A stretch of DNA of 64,000 bases from Ovis canadensis (Eukaryota; Chordata; Mammalia; Artiodactyla; Bovidae). The position numbers and the translations under genes are program-made. Positions 48,628 through 60,201 of the stretch are shown in pieces. The DNA lies in the NCBI RefSeq assembly GCF_042477335.2, contig NC_091251.1, positions 32,814,501-32,878,500 of the forward strand, in the 5' to 3' direction. A model generated the notes under the pieces. That model was not told where the DNA came from, ran no database searches, and was given only the letters and a program-made list of their open reading frames with translations. Within the stretch, counting starts at the first letter, position 1. Each line of letters opens with the position of its first letter.

Positions 48628-48763
48628 GTTTTTTTTTGGGGGGGGGGGTAGGGGGGGGGTTCATGAGGCATGTGAGATCTTAGTTTCCCAACCAGGGATG
48701 GAACCAGTGCCCCCTCCAGTGGAAATGGGGAGTCTTAACCATTGGACTGCCAGGGAATTCCCT
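48628..48763 (-). mobile_element. CHR-type SINE
   Basis: Reverse copy with a T/G homopolymer-rich tail (48628-48660) and the GACTGCCAGGGAATTCCC head complement. Confidence 0.85.
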
Positions 48764-49933
48764 TAACTGTCCTTTGTGATCCTAGAGGCCATTAGAGAAC
48801 CACTGAAATTTTCTTTCTTTCTTTCTTTCATAGGAGGTTTTAAGGCAGGAGAGTGACAAGTTGTTTTGCATTTTGTATGTGAAGGATGGTTTAAATAAGA
48901 CATCAGGAAGCTGAGTCAGGGGAGCAAACTCTGCCCCAACACTAGTCACACACAGAGCCCCTCCCTTGCTTCTCCCTGAGCTCTAATTCTTAATGTAGAC
49001 GGAGCCTGTCCAGCCGCTGACCCCTTATCTCATCCAGCCATCCTAGGAAGGCCGCTGATCACAGGGGCAATCAGGTGAAAGAGTGATTCACTCATCACAG
49101 CCGTTCTCTGTCACTGAGTCCGCAGCCCAGAGCTCACATCTTTAAAAAGCAGAGGAGTGTCAGCTTCCTCGTGAAGGATGACTGAACAATGCTTGCCTTG
49201 CACCTGTGAACAGAGGAGCACCAGGAGGGGTAGAGGGCAGGGAGGAGAGGAAGTTGTCCTAGAACATTAAGCTCTCCTTTCCATAATGAAGAGCACTCTC
49301 ATTACAACCTGGAGCTTCCTGCAACCAGATGGGGGTGATGGAGCACGTAATAATAACCTGGAGCTGGGTGTGCTCTGCTGGCCTCCAGGCGAGCGCTTTG
49401 ACTCCAGGCCCTCCCCCAGCCACATCCCAGCAGGGTTTTAGTTAGGAGAGGAATAAAGAGACCTGGAAAGCAAGGCTAGCCAAGTCCATCCCTCATGATA
49501 TCCACTGCGCTTTCAGAATGTACAAACCTGATGGGGGAAAGGCACTTGACTAAGCAAAAATTCACTAACTGCTGTCTTACAACGTCCCATCTGACACTTG
49601 AATGACAGCAATTACCTGGTAAATGAATGGTCTCTGTGACTGGCACTCCAGTGGGTTGTTGATGGAATAGCTAGAAGGGCTATTTGATTTGAAGATTCCT
49701 TTATTAAAAAGAATGAATTCATCCCTTGGTCTTGCAATGATGCCTCTAAATTAAAAAACTAAGAAAGCAAAACAAACTGAGTGGATGTGTCAGCGCTTCA
49801 AGCAGGTGGGCCCCTTGAAGAAGAGCAGAGTCAGGCAACGTGCCCTGCTTGCCCCTTTGTTCCTCCAAGACCCAGAATGACACTCCCTCCTAGGAAGACT
49901 TTGGGACTATACCCCGCCTCCCCACCAGCCCCG

Positions 49934-49951
49934 CCCCCCCCCCCCCCCCCC
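49934..49951. repeat. Poly-C run
   Basis: Eighteen C in a row within a C-rich stretch. Length here is prone to sequencing error. Confidence 0.8.
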
Positions 49952-51489
49952 GCCCACCTCCACGCTGTGAATCTGGTGAGGAGTTTATGTCCTGAAGGCA
50001 AAGGAGAGCTACTGAGAGTGTGAGCAAGGGGCATGTTCATTCAACATATATTCACTGGGGACCTGGAGACAGAGTGAAGTCGGAAAGAGAAACACCTGCA
50101 GCTTTCTAGACATGCTGTCAGCCTCTGAACTGAGCACAGGAAAGCCAGAGGCAAGGGCCTGGATGGGGCCTTTCTTTGAGGGACACAGGACCCCAAGGGA
50201 GACCCAGATGCTGAGTGGGCAAGACTAGACTCCACATCTAGGGGGCTACCTGAATGGCCTTTCCTCTTGCCTAAGGCAGGCCTGGAGTGAAATCCATCCT
50301 GAGAGGGCGGCACCTCATTCTCAGGCACCAGGGACACTGCAAAGTGCCGCGCCCATGAAGGCAGTGTTAGACTGAGCCCCCTGGGCCTTGCCAGGCTGGC
50401 CTCTTGCCTCATGTGCCTGTTCTCTCCTAAGGACCTTCTGCCCTCTCCCTTTGGTACCCCTGGGATGACAAGCTGCCCTCAAACATCCTCACCCCAAACT
50501 CTGGGCTCATCACTTCCGAGACTTATCTTCTCGTTGATTTTCTTAACTCTCCGCACTTGCCCTGGGTCTCTTACCCTGGGTCTCTGGGGCAAATGTGCCA
50601 CCCCTAACAATGTCCCGGAAGGGAGTGGTCAGCCTTGGAGGCAAAGAGTTCTGCCCCCTCTCTGTTCTCCGGGGTCCCCAGTGAACTCTTTTCCTTCCCC
50701 ACCTCTCCAAAGTGGATGTAACTGTCACTACCTCCTCTGGGAAACCCTCCACAGTCTACTACTTGACTCATGGAAAATTCTCCAACCCTGCAGAGATCTC
50801 CTGGAAAGGCCCTACCACTGGCCACATTGAAACGATGCAAAAGTCAGGGCCTCCATGCCTCTTGCCACACTTCCTCTACAGGCTGTGACTTGGAGCGACC
50901 CTTGCCCTGTCCTGCTTTCTTGGGGGTGAGGCTGGGTCAGGTAGAGTGAAGGGCAGGTGAGCTGGTGTCTGCGGTCATTTTAAGATGGTGGCAGCAGCAG
51001 TGGCAAGGGAAGGACGCCCTGCTGGGTCTGCACCGCTGACTGTTGTCCGCTGTAGGGAGTGTGCACCTTCTGCAGGGCTGGGGAGGGAGCAGCTTGAGCA
51101 GGGGACTGAGAGCCGCAGGCAGGTGTGTGAGCTTGAGCGTTCCTGGCAGGGAGTCAGATCTGATCAGGCACCATGCCTAGGTGTGGACAGCAATGGGCCT
51201 GAGGTCACCCACCTTGGTCTCCTTGGCTGACATGACTGCAGACAGCAGAGTGGGAGAGCCGGGTGGCGACAGCAGCTTTGCCAACTTCTGGAGTCAGTGT
51301 TCAGGGCAGGCAGGTGGGCACAGTCAGGATCTTGGCTAACTCACCTGTAGTGGGGCCAATGAGGTTCTTGCATCCCGACCCCCACCCCCGAGAGGAAAGA
51401 AAGGTTCAGGGAGAGTGTGTTCAGGAGGGGTGTTTAATCTGCTTGTGAGATACAATGGGACTTTAGCATAACTGTTTTACGTTGTTGTG

Positions 51490-52175
51490 GTTTTCCAGTC
51501 ACTAAGTCATGTCCAGCTCTTTGAGACCCCATGGACTGCAGCGCGCCAGGCTTCCCTGTCCTTCACTGTCTCTCAGAGTTTGCTCAAACTCATGTCCATT
51601 GAGTCGGTGATACCATCCAACTCTCATCCTCTGTCACCCTCTTCTTTTCCTGCCGTCAGTCTTTCCCAGCATCAGGAGAAGATGAGTCAACTCTTTCCAT
51701 CAGGTGGTCAAAGTATCAGAGCTTCAGCTTCAGCATCAGTCCTTCTAATGAATATTCAGAGTTGATTTCCTTTAGGATTGACTGGTTTGATCTCCTTGCT
51801 GCCCAAGGGACTCCCAAGAGTCTTCTCTAATACCACAGTTCAAAAGCATCAATTCTTTGGCACTCAGACTTCTTTATGGTCCAACTCCCACATTGGTACA
51901 TGACTACTAGAAAAACCATAGCTTTGACTATATGGACCTTTGTTGGCAAAGTGATGTATATGCTTTTTAATACTATGTCTAGCTTTGTCATGCTTTCCTT
52001 CCAAGAGGCAAGCATCTTTTAATTTCATGGCTGCAGTCACCGTCCACAGTAATTTTGGAGCCCAAGAAAATAAAATCTGTCACTGTTTCCACTTTTCCCC
52101 CATCTATTTGCCATGAAGTGATGGGACCAGATGCCATGATCTTAGTTTTTTGAACATTAAATTTTAAGTCAGCTT
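51490..52175 (-). mobile_element. BovB LINE 3' fragment, left arm of inverted pair
   Basis: About 690 bp, 3' end on the left. Decayed (small indels). It faces the BovB copy at 52515-53524 in the opposite direction. Confidence 0.92.
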
Positions 52176-52514
52176 TTTTACTATTTTACTTACCATTGTG
52201 CTAATCATGTGATGTTCTCACCAGTTCATTACAGTGGGTCCCTATCATGAGAGTCTCTCCTAGATAACACATTATCTTGCTCCCTGATTTCTCTTCTCCC
52301 AGTCTCAGACTAGGCAGGGAAATGATGCCTAGTGCCTCCCTCCTGCAGTCAAGCGGATGCAGTGGCTCTGAGGGGGTCGTGGGACTCTCAATCCCCTTGC
52401 TGCATGTGTTCTCATCTTTTCTATTGTGAGCCAGCATGCACATGCACACTCTGCTTCAGCAAGGCCTTTCTCTGCTGTCCCCTGATGAGCATGCCACTCA
52501 TCTTTGTAAAGTTG

Positions 52515-53524
52515 CACCTGACCACCTTACCTGCCTCCTGAGAAATCTGTATGCGGGTCAATTAGCAACAGTTAGAACTGGACATGGAACAACAGACTGG
52601 TTCCAAATCAGAAAAGGAGTGCGTCAAGGCTGTATATTGTCACCCTGCTTATTTAACTTATATGCAGAGTACATCATGAGAAATGCCGCTCTGGATAAAC
52701 ACAAGCTGGAATCAAGATTGCTGGGAGAAATATCAATAACCTCAGATATGCAGATGACACCGCCCTTATGGCAGAAAGTGAAGAAGAACTAAAGAGCCTC
52801 TTGATGAAAGTGAAAGAGGAGAGTGGAAAAGTTGGCTTAAAACTCAACATTCAGAAAACTAAGATCATGGCATCCAGTCCCATCACTTCATGCAGATAGA
52901 TGGGGAAACAATGGAAACAGTGAGAGATTTACTCTTTTGGGCTCCAAAATCACTGCAGATGGTGACTGCAGCCATGAAATTAAAAGATGCTTGCTCCTTG
53001 GAAGAAAAATTATGACCAACCTAGACAGCATATTAAAAAGCAGAGACATTACTTTGCCAACAAAGGTCCATCTAGTCAAAGCTATGGTTTTTCCAGTAGT
53101 CAGGTATGGATGTAAAAATTGGACTATAAAGAAAGCTGAGCACCAAAGAATTGGTGCTTTTGAACTGAGGTGTTGGAGGAGACTATTGGACTATTGGACT
53201 GCAAGGAGATTCAACCAGTCCATCCTAAAGGAAATCAGTCTTGAATATTCACTGGGAGGACTGATGCTGAAGCTGAAACTCCAATACTTTGGCCATGTTA
53301 TGCGAAGAACTGACTCATTGGAAAAGAGCTTGATGGTAGGAAAGATTGAAGGCGGGGGGAGAAGGGGACAACAAAGGATGAGATGGTTGGATGGCATCAC
53401 CGACTCGATGGACATGAGTTTAAGTAAGCTCCGGGAGGTGGTGATGGACAGGGAAGCCTGGTGTGCTGCAGTCCATGGGGTTGCAAAGAGTCGGACACAA
53501 CTGAGCGACTGAACTGAACTGAAC
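52515..53524 (+). mobile_element. BovB LINE 3' fragment, right arm of inverted pair
   Basis: About 1 kb; forward frames retain palm-domain and C-terminal blocks (for example the CLLRNLYAGQ and [16 protein letters not shown] words) with several frame breaks. 3' end GAGCGACTGAACTGAACTGA. Confidence 0.93.
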
Positions 53525-55697
53525 CTGCCCCAGAAGTCTCTCATTCCCACTTTCAAATGACCAAGTTCTACGCCATTGCAGATGAATTCCGTTTCAAATC
53601 CTCCTCCACCCAGAAGCCTTTCCTAGATACTCTGGTCCCTAACTAATGCCAGTTCAGCCCATAGCAGAAAGGGGCTGGACATTTCCTGGGCCGAGGGCAG
53701 CCTAGTCTTCCTGACTCTGCTGGAGACATGAGAAGGAGAAGAGGACATTTCGGACCTGGGGCTGTTTTCCGTTGGTCCCTAGTCCAGGCCCCAGACCCAC
53801 AGGGAACCAAGAATATGTTCTAGAAGTCTTGCTCCCAGAGGCTTAAAGACTGAGTTGAAGAAAGTAGGACCTGATCCTTGGCGAGCACTGGTTAGTTTTG
53901 CCCAGGGAAATCCATACTTTGACAACATTTCTATTTGCAGAGGTTCCAGTTATCCTGAAGCTGGGAGTGTGGGGAGCATGGGGAAGTCTAGATCCAGATC
54001 CTATTACTGCATTTAGGAGCTGGCTGTTTGGGAATGACTACTACACCTCTCTGGGTCTCAGTTTTCTCATTTGTAAAATGCCAGTTGTCTCAGTTACTTG
54101 GAGGGTTGCTATAAAGTAGGTAATTTATGTAAAGTGACTAATGCATCAGATAATAGGTATCCCATAAATAGTAGCTCTTACATAGTGTCAATAATAACAG
54201 CAATGGTAAATCCCCAGCTCCACCAACTTCCTACTGTGCATCTTCAAACAAATTCCTTGTTTGTTCATCAGCTCCCTCACCTGTAAAATAAAGATTATGG
54301 TCCATCCATTTATTTAATAAATAATATTCGAGTAACTTCTTATGTGCCAGGCACAACTAGATCTGTCATTTAGTATGTGTTAAGACATGCAGCACAATGC
54401 CCAGCATATACTACGTGGTCGGAAAATGTCAGTTTTCCTCTGCAAGCTGCAGCTGGAGGATGGGATATCGGTGTAGGGGGCAGCGGGAGAGGGGAGGTCG
54501 AAACATAGAAAGGAAACTCAGGAGGGGCACAGACAGAAGGCTGTGCCTGCCTTGAACCCCCAGCTTCCTCTTTGCCCTTCAGGTGACAGGGCCTAAGGAA
54601 GGGGGGATGGGCACGGGATGGTGCTGGGTCTCTGAATAGTTGGCCTCACTTTCTGTCCCTTGGTTTCATCAGACCACTTCTGTAGACCAGATCATCTATC
54701 CCTTGCCTGGAAAACAGTGTCTGATTCTCAGACATGCGGGTACTGCAATGTGCCTGCCGCATGAAAGTGGCATCAGATGGAGGACCCCTGCCCCCACAAG
54801 GACAGAGCTGTCTCCTCACTAAGCTGGTCTCCTGCCTCATGCTCCAGGCTCCTTTCCCAGGGACCACAGGCTGGACCCACCACCTATGGGCTTCTCAGCA
54901 CTGAAACCCCACATTCTTCCATTTTGACTTTGCCCAGCTCTCATCAGACCAGACCCTCACAGAGAGTTGTATGTGTGTGTGAGCACCAGTAACATGAGAC
55001 CTGGCATGGAGGAAGTCTGAAATAAAAGCTGATTGCATGAATGCACAGCAAATCCTCTCTGCTAATGGTGCTCATTCATTCATTCAACAAACATTTATTG
55101 AACCCATAATCCACTGGGTGCCAGGCTCTGTGTCGACGGCTGTGACATTCAGGTTAACAGTAGCCAAGTTCTCCAAAGACTCAATGGCATTCACAAGCTT
55201 CCTGTCCCAACGCTCTCACTCACACCCACCTGGCTCTAAGAGCCCCAGGCCCCTCCCTCATTCCCAGAGACCAGAGCGCTGGCTCCACCAAGGATTTTGA
55301 CTGCAGTAGATGTTTTAGGGCCGAGTCACTGACTTTGGGGTCGAATCCTGGTGCCATAACCCATGCTGGGCCCTTAGGAAAATTATTTAACTTCTCAGAG
55401 CCTCACTTTCCTCATCTGGCAAACAGGCATAAGTAAAAATGCTTATCTCGTATTTGCCGTGAGGATTTAACAAAACACAATACTTAGAGCAACACTCAGT
55501 GCACAGCGCATGCTCGATGAATGTGAACTATTATCACGACTCTACACTGTTTCGCAAGGGTCTGCCCCTTTCTGCCTCCTCCACAGCACGGGTCAGCACA
55601 AGTCCAAGCACACAGGAGGTGGTCAGTGGGATCAGATCTCTTGCTAACAGGGAGATCTGATGGGACATTCTGGGTAAGGAAACCCCAGAAACTAGCA

Positions 55698-56080
55698 AAG
55701 GGACTTTCCTGGTGGCCCAGTGGCTAAGACTCCCCACTCAAAATACAGGAAGCCAGGGTTCAATCCCTGGTCAGGGAACTAGATCCCACATGCTGCAACT
55801 AAAGATCCCATGTGGGCTTCCCTGGTGGCTCAGTGGTAAAGAATCCGCCTACAATGCAGGAGACACAGGAGATGGCTGGTTCGATCTCTGAGTCGGGAAG
55901 ATCCCCTGGAGATCTTCCAAAATGGCAACCAGTACTCTTGCCTGGAGAATCCCGTGGACAGAGGAGCCTGGTAGGCTGAAGTCCATGGGGTCACAATGAG
56001 TCAGAAGCAACTGAGCACACACATGTTGCCACAGACCTGGCACAGACAAATAAAAAATAAATAAATAAATAAAATAAAAA
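55698..56080 (+). mobile_element. CHR-type SINE interrupted by a Bov-tA
   Basis: The head at 55700 and the tail (GACCTGGCACAGACAAATAA plus AAATAAATAAAT) at 56034-56080 belong to one CHR element, split by 55815-56022. Confidence 0.85.
55815..56022 (+). mobile_element. Bov-tA SINE nested in CHR
   Basis: GGCTTCCCTGGTGGCTCAGT head to GAGTCAGAAGCAACTGAGCA. Only a short shared CATGT is seen at the two junctions. Confidence 0.9.
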
Positions 56081-56422
56081 AGAAACCAGCAAAGGCTTGG
56101 AAGTGGGGAAGAACAGGGAGGGACTGTGCCCGGAGGAGCATGAGGGTTGAGGGGGAGGTCTTAGGGGTACTGTGACTGCTCAAGGACAGGGAGCTTACTA
56201 CTCAGAAGCAGCAGGATCTGTGGCTCAACAACTCTGACTGTTATAGCTCTTTCCCTAAGTGTCCACGTTCTCCATTTCAAGTCATAAGAAAGTCATGGGG
56301 ATCCCACGCCACTGGCAGCAAGGTCCAGACTGGAGGTGGCATAGTTACGAAGGAAGTTAAGTCATTTGGGGGGTCTTCTAGAACAAATACCCATCCCCCC
56401 ACCTTTTCTAGGACACCCTCAT

Positions 56423-56694
56423 GCTGCTGCTGCTAAGTCGCTTCAGTCGTGTCCAACTCTGCGCCACCCCATAGACGGCAGCCCACCAGGCTCTGCTGTC
56501 CCTGGGATTTTCCAGGCAAGAACACTGGAGTGGGTTGCCATTTCCTTCTCCAAAGCACGAAAGTGAAAAGTGAAAGTGAAGTCGCTCAGTCGTGTCCGAC
56601 TCTTCGTGACCCCATGGACTGCAGCCCACGAGGCTCCTCCATCCATGGGATTTTCCAGGCAAGAGTACTGGAGTGGGGTGCCATCGCCTTCTCT
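56423..56694 (-). mobile_element. Bov-A2 SINE
   Basis: Reverse dimer. Perfect 12-bp duplication GGACACCCTCAT at 56411-56422 and 56695-56706. Little decayed, so young. Confidence 0.95.
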
Positions 56695-58090
56695 GGACAC
56701 CCTCATACCTCTGCCCTATTTGAGGCAAGTAGCCAGGTGGGGGACCAAGGAACAGGTCTGGCTAACTGAGGGCTGTTAACAGGGACCACATGCAATCACA
56801 GAAAGCCAGAGTGAGGGTGGGGAAGGGGCTCCCAGGCAAGGTCAATGCCTTCCCCGGGACTCTCTCAGAGACCCCTGGCTCTGGGTCTCAGTTTCTTCCT
56901 TGGAGAAATGGGTACTATCGTGTAGGTTTCTTTTCCTTGACTTGTAAAGACGAGAGACTGTAAGTCTAAAACCGATCTTGCCACTGGAGAGGAAAATCAA
57001 GTGTTAGAGGTAGCACTGGATGTCTTTCTTCAGAGCTAGGTGTGTCCATACCTGGGGTGAGGCGGGGCTGCTCTGGATTGCCCCCTCCTCACTGTCAGGG
57101 CAGAACCCAGCTGGCCCTGGGTGCTTGGCATTCATCCTCTGAACCAGGGTTCCATCACTGATCAGCCCCAACTGCCTGAGCATTTCCTGGGTCTGATAAA
57201 TGAGTTTAGACCCCAGGTTCTCAGGCCTGGGCCAGGAAGAGCTAGCCACCACCCACCCCGCTCCAACCCCCTCTGGCTGGATTGCCACTCTGGAGGCTGC
57301 ACCTAGACTAGATCCTTAGGGCTCTGACCCTAACCCTGGGCCTGAAGGGAGATTCCCATACTGCAAAGCAGGCAGCCTAGGCCTGGCCCATCTCATCCTG
57401 ATAGCGTCCTCAGCACCTGTTCCACACTGGCCTGCACAATCTCTATCTTCCCCATTGCTGGGACTGCACAAGCGCAATAGGTGCTGCTAGGTTGCTCGTC
57501 AGGCCCTTCTGGCCCCCCACAAGAGGAGCAGAGACCCCTCCTGACAGGTGGGTTGTGAATCTGTCTTAATTAAAATGTGCAGGAGGGAGGTCCCCAAGGA
57601 GTGGTGTCCTTACCCCCTGCTCTGAACAAGGGGCAGTGAATCAAGGTACTGCGGGGGACAAAGTGAAGCAGTGACCCGGGGATAGCTCCCAGTCGATGGA
57701 AGTGGCTTCTCTGCCCACTCCACTCAGGGCTCCCCACCTGGAAACCACTGGAATCTGGGTGGGGGTTGCATTGACCACCGTGCATGTCCTATACCCTGGC
57801 ATTTACCAAGTGCTTTCACATCCCGCATCTCATCAAAGCCCCATAGCCCGCGATGAGGTAGGTGAGGACTATCAGACCTATTTTATAGATGAGGTGGATA
57901 GGCTCAGAGAGGCAAACGGATTTGCTCAAGGTCACACTGCTGCTAGATGACAGAGCCGGGTGTCACCTACATGCTGATGGTGGGGAGGGTGGCACAGGCT
58001 CTGTGACTTTGGGCCAGTTACTTAACCTCTCTGAACCTCAGCCTTCTCATGTGAAAAATAAGGATAGTGATAGTTCCTACCTTGTCAGAT

Positions 58091-58350
58091 CGCTGCTGCT
58101 AAGTCGCTTCAGTCGTGTCCGACCCTGTAGATGGCAACTCCATAGACGGCAGCCCACCAGGCTCCCCCGTCCCTGGGATTCTCCAGGCAAGAACACTGGA
58201 GTGGGTTGCCATTTCCTTCTCCAAAGCACGAAAGCAAAAAGTGAAAGTGAAGTCACTCTTCGCGACCCCATGGACTGCAGCCTTCCAGGCTCCTCCGCCC
58301 ATGGGATTTTCCAGGAAAGAGTACTGGCGTGGGGTGCCATTGCCTTCTCC
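58091..58350 (-). mobile_element. Bov-A2 SINE splitting a MIR
   Basis: Reverse dimer with a partial deletion in the second monomer. Perfect 11-bp duplication CCTTGTCAGAT at 58080-58090 and 58351-58361. The flanks join into one MIR-like element. Confidence 0.94.
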
Positions 58351-59397
58351 CCTTGTCAGATTACTGTGAAGATTAAATGAAATAATGCTATAAAATGACC
58401 TCAGCATAGTCGTGGCCTGGGGGCCTGCTCCATAAATGTGAGCAATGATTGTGATTATTATCCCAAGGGTACTCAGATGCTGTCCCTGGGTAGGCTGCAC
58501 CCCAGCTAAAGCCCTGTTACCTCCAGGCTCCCACCTTGTCTCTGTTGGTGTCACACAAGACCTGCTAAGCTGGGCTCAGGATCCCGGTGTGGAGAAGCAG
58601 GGACAGAGGAGGGAGTCAGGATTCCACTCCAAGCTGCCTGCCTGGGGAAGGGGGCCAGGAGTCTGTCTCTGGCTCTGGTTCACAGCCCCGTGACGGTGGC
58701 TGCCTGCTTTCTCACGTGGACCTCAGTTCTGCTCAGGGCCAAGCAGGGACTGGCTGAGGCTCTCCTTGAGTCTTTCATCTCTAAAGGTCAAGGCTGTGCA
58801 TGGGAGCTGAAAGGATTGGGAGTGGTCCAGGTTCGTGAAACAGACCTCTGCCCAGCCCAGCCTGGCCCTCCAGGGTCTGCAGGTTTCTGAGCGTGGAGGC
58901 CCTATCATGCTAGTGTCTTTTTCCTAGATGTACCCGGGTAAGTTTGCCTTTGGGAAGGAGAAGCAAAAGTCAACCTTAGAGTAAAAGGCATAAAAGGCAC
59001 GGGTGTGTGAGTGACCAGGCCCAGCTGGAGTGACGCCACCCCCAGACCCTGGGTCCTGCAGTCTCTTCCAAATCACCGACCACGAGCCCTGGCCTCAGGC
59101 CTGCGGCTTGGGAGCTCGCCTCTTGCTCACGAACCCTCTTCAGGGCAAGGCCCAGACTGGTAGCCAGCCTCCACCACCGTGCTCTGCAGGTGGGGGTGTG
59201 GGGGTCCCAGGTCAGACTTCCCCTTCCTCATTTCTACATATTTGGACACCCTCTTCAGGGGTCCTGCCATGAGAAGGAAGGGAGGGTGGTTCTGGCCACA
59301 CTTCCCGGGAACTAAGAGGTAAGCAGGCATCTCGTGTCTAAGATGAGCTCTGTGAAAGCCTTGGGGCCTGTGGGATGGATCCTTAGCATTTTAAAAT

Positions 59398-59403
59398 TTT
59401 ATT
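59398..59403 (-). terminator. INSYN1: Candidate INSYN1 poly(A) signal
   Basis: TTTATT on the plus strand is AATAAA on the coding strand, about 76 bases after the TAG, in an A/T-rich stretch with a (TA)n run at 59420-59440. It is the nearest canonical signal. A longer 3' UTR using a more distal site cannot be excluded. Confidence 0.35.
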
Positions 59404-59478
59404 ATGACTGCGTTTGTTTAAATATATATATATATTTATAGCTCTATGTGCCCACCGCCCCCCAGCCCCTCCCCAGCC

Positions 59479-60201
59479 CTAGTTTTTCCCCTTGGCTTTC
59501 TGTCTGGTGGCCGTGTAGGGCAGCACCGTCTGCGTGCTCTTGTCCGACACCGTTTGGGTACTGCTATTCCTCGTGACCCTGCGGGTCTGCTCAGGGACCG
59601 AGGTGGGGCCTGAGCGGCGTCCAGTCAGTGGAGAGCGCCTGGGCTTGTAGGGAGCTGAGGAGGGCTTGAGGGGGCCAGCAGGGGCCTCTGTGTGGGGAGG
59701 CTCCGGGGACAGGCCCCCCTCCTCCTCTGCGGCCTCCTCCTCGCCGTCGCCCTCCTCGTCGTCACAGCACAGAGCGTGGTAGAGCACTTTGTCGCTGAAC
59801 CGCACCCTTTCCCGCGTCCCCGGGGTCCGCTGGGGCGGCTGGCCCTTCACAGGGCCGGCGCTGAAGGCCTCCTCACTGGAGGAGTCCGGGGTCTCCACCC
59901 GGGGCCCGTTGGGGATGGGCAGGCCACCGTTCATGAGCCGGTAGTCCGGGCCGGCCCCCGGCCGGGTCGACTCGGGGCCGTCCACGGAGTCCGAGGGGGT
60001 GGAGATGTCCAGGAAGGAGCAGAACTCCCAGCTGTCCGAGAGGATGTCGGCCGTCATGAAGTCCAGGTGGCCCAGGTCAAAGGGGCCGCCCACGCCTGCC
60101 TTGTCGCTGCTGGAGGTGCTGCTCACAGTGGCTGTGGTCCAGTCATCTGGCTCCAGTTCAAAGTCGAAGTCCGAGGTTAGTTTATCGATCTGGCTCACCA
60201 C
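59479..60201 (-). CDS. INSYN1: INSYN1 (inhibitory synaptic factor 1), last coding exon, partial protein
   Basis: INSYN1 (C15orf59) is an intracellular protein of GABAergic postsynaptic sites that associates with the gephyrin scaffold and dystroglycan. This exon codes the C-terminal 240 residues and the TAG (complement of 59479-59481); the human protein has 293 residues, so about 50 N-terminal ones, including the coiled-coil segment, lie in an exon beyond the window. The splice acceptor GGCCAG is at 60207-60202 and the exon opens in phase 0 with VVSQIDKLTSDFDFELEPDD. In order: an acidic N-terminal segment; a Ser/Thr-rich region; conserved FDLGHLDFMTADILSD; Pro/Ser-rich linker; RVRFSDKVLYH (exon residues 132-142); a Glu/Asp run about 147-161 which differs from human; a basic Arg-rich part; and STQTV twice near the end (214-218, 222-226). 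No transmembrane segment is seen. Synteny next to CD276, on the opposite strand, supports the call. Confidence 0.93.
   Translation of the reverse strand: MVSQIDKLTSDFDFELEPDDWTTATVSSTSSSDKAGVGGPFDLGHLDFMTADILSDSWEFCSFLDISTPSDSVDGPESTRPGAGPDYRLMNGGLPIPNGPRVETPDSSSEEAFSAGPVKGQPPQRTPGTRERVRFSDKVLYHALCCDDEEGDGEEEAAEEEGGLSPEPPHTEAPAGPLKPSSAPYKPRRSPLTGRRSGPTSVPEQTRRVTRNSSTQTVSDKSTQTVLPYTATRQKAKGKN

Larger units (their letters stand above)
34566..59397. other. CD276-INSYN1 intergenic region
   Basis: About 25 kb between the two 3' ends, the same spacing as I recall for human 15q24. Apart from the repeats listed, I see an old LINE-like block (about 37260-37720), MIR-like pieces (about 34830-34880, 54000-54150, 54290-54420, 55070-55130, 55310-55520, 57790-57970, and 57990-58090 plus 58361-58465 split by a SINE) and unremarkable DNA (34600-35020, 37720-39650, 40520-41820, 42370-44170, 44640-45270, 47160-47900, 48770-51480, 53530-55690, 56710-57790, 58470-59390). 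I found no convincing exon. Confidence 0.7.

Noticed and set aside
52436..53512. Frames of 118 and 191 residues
   Set aside because: BovB ORF2 remnants; the 5' part of the first frame is unrelated unique DNA read through by chance.
59692..60180. 162-residue plus-strand frame with a hydrophobic start
   Set aside because: Exact antisense shadow of the INSYN1 exon.
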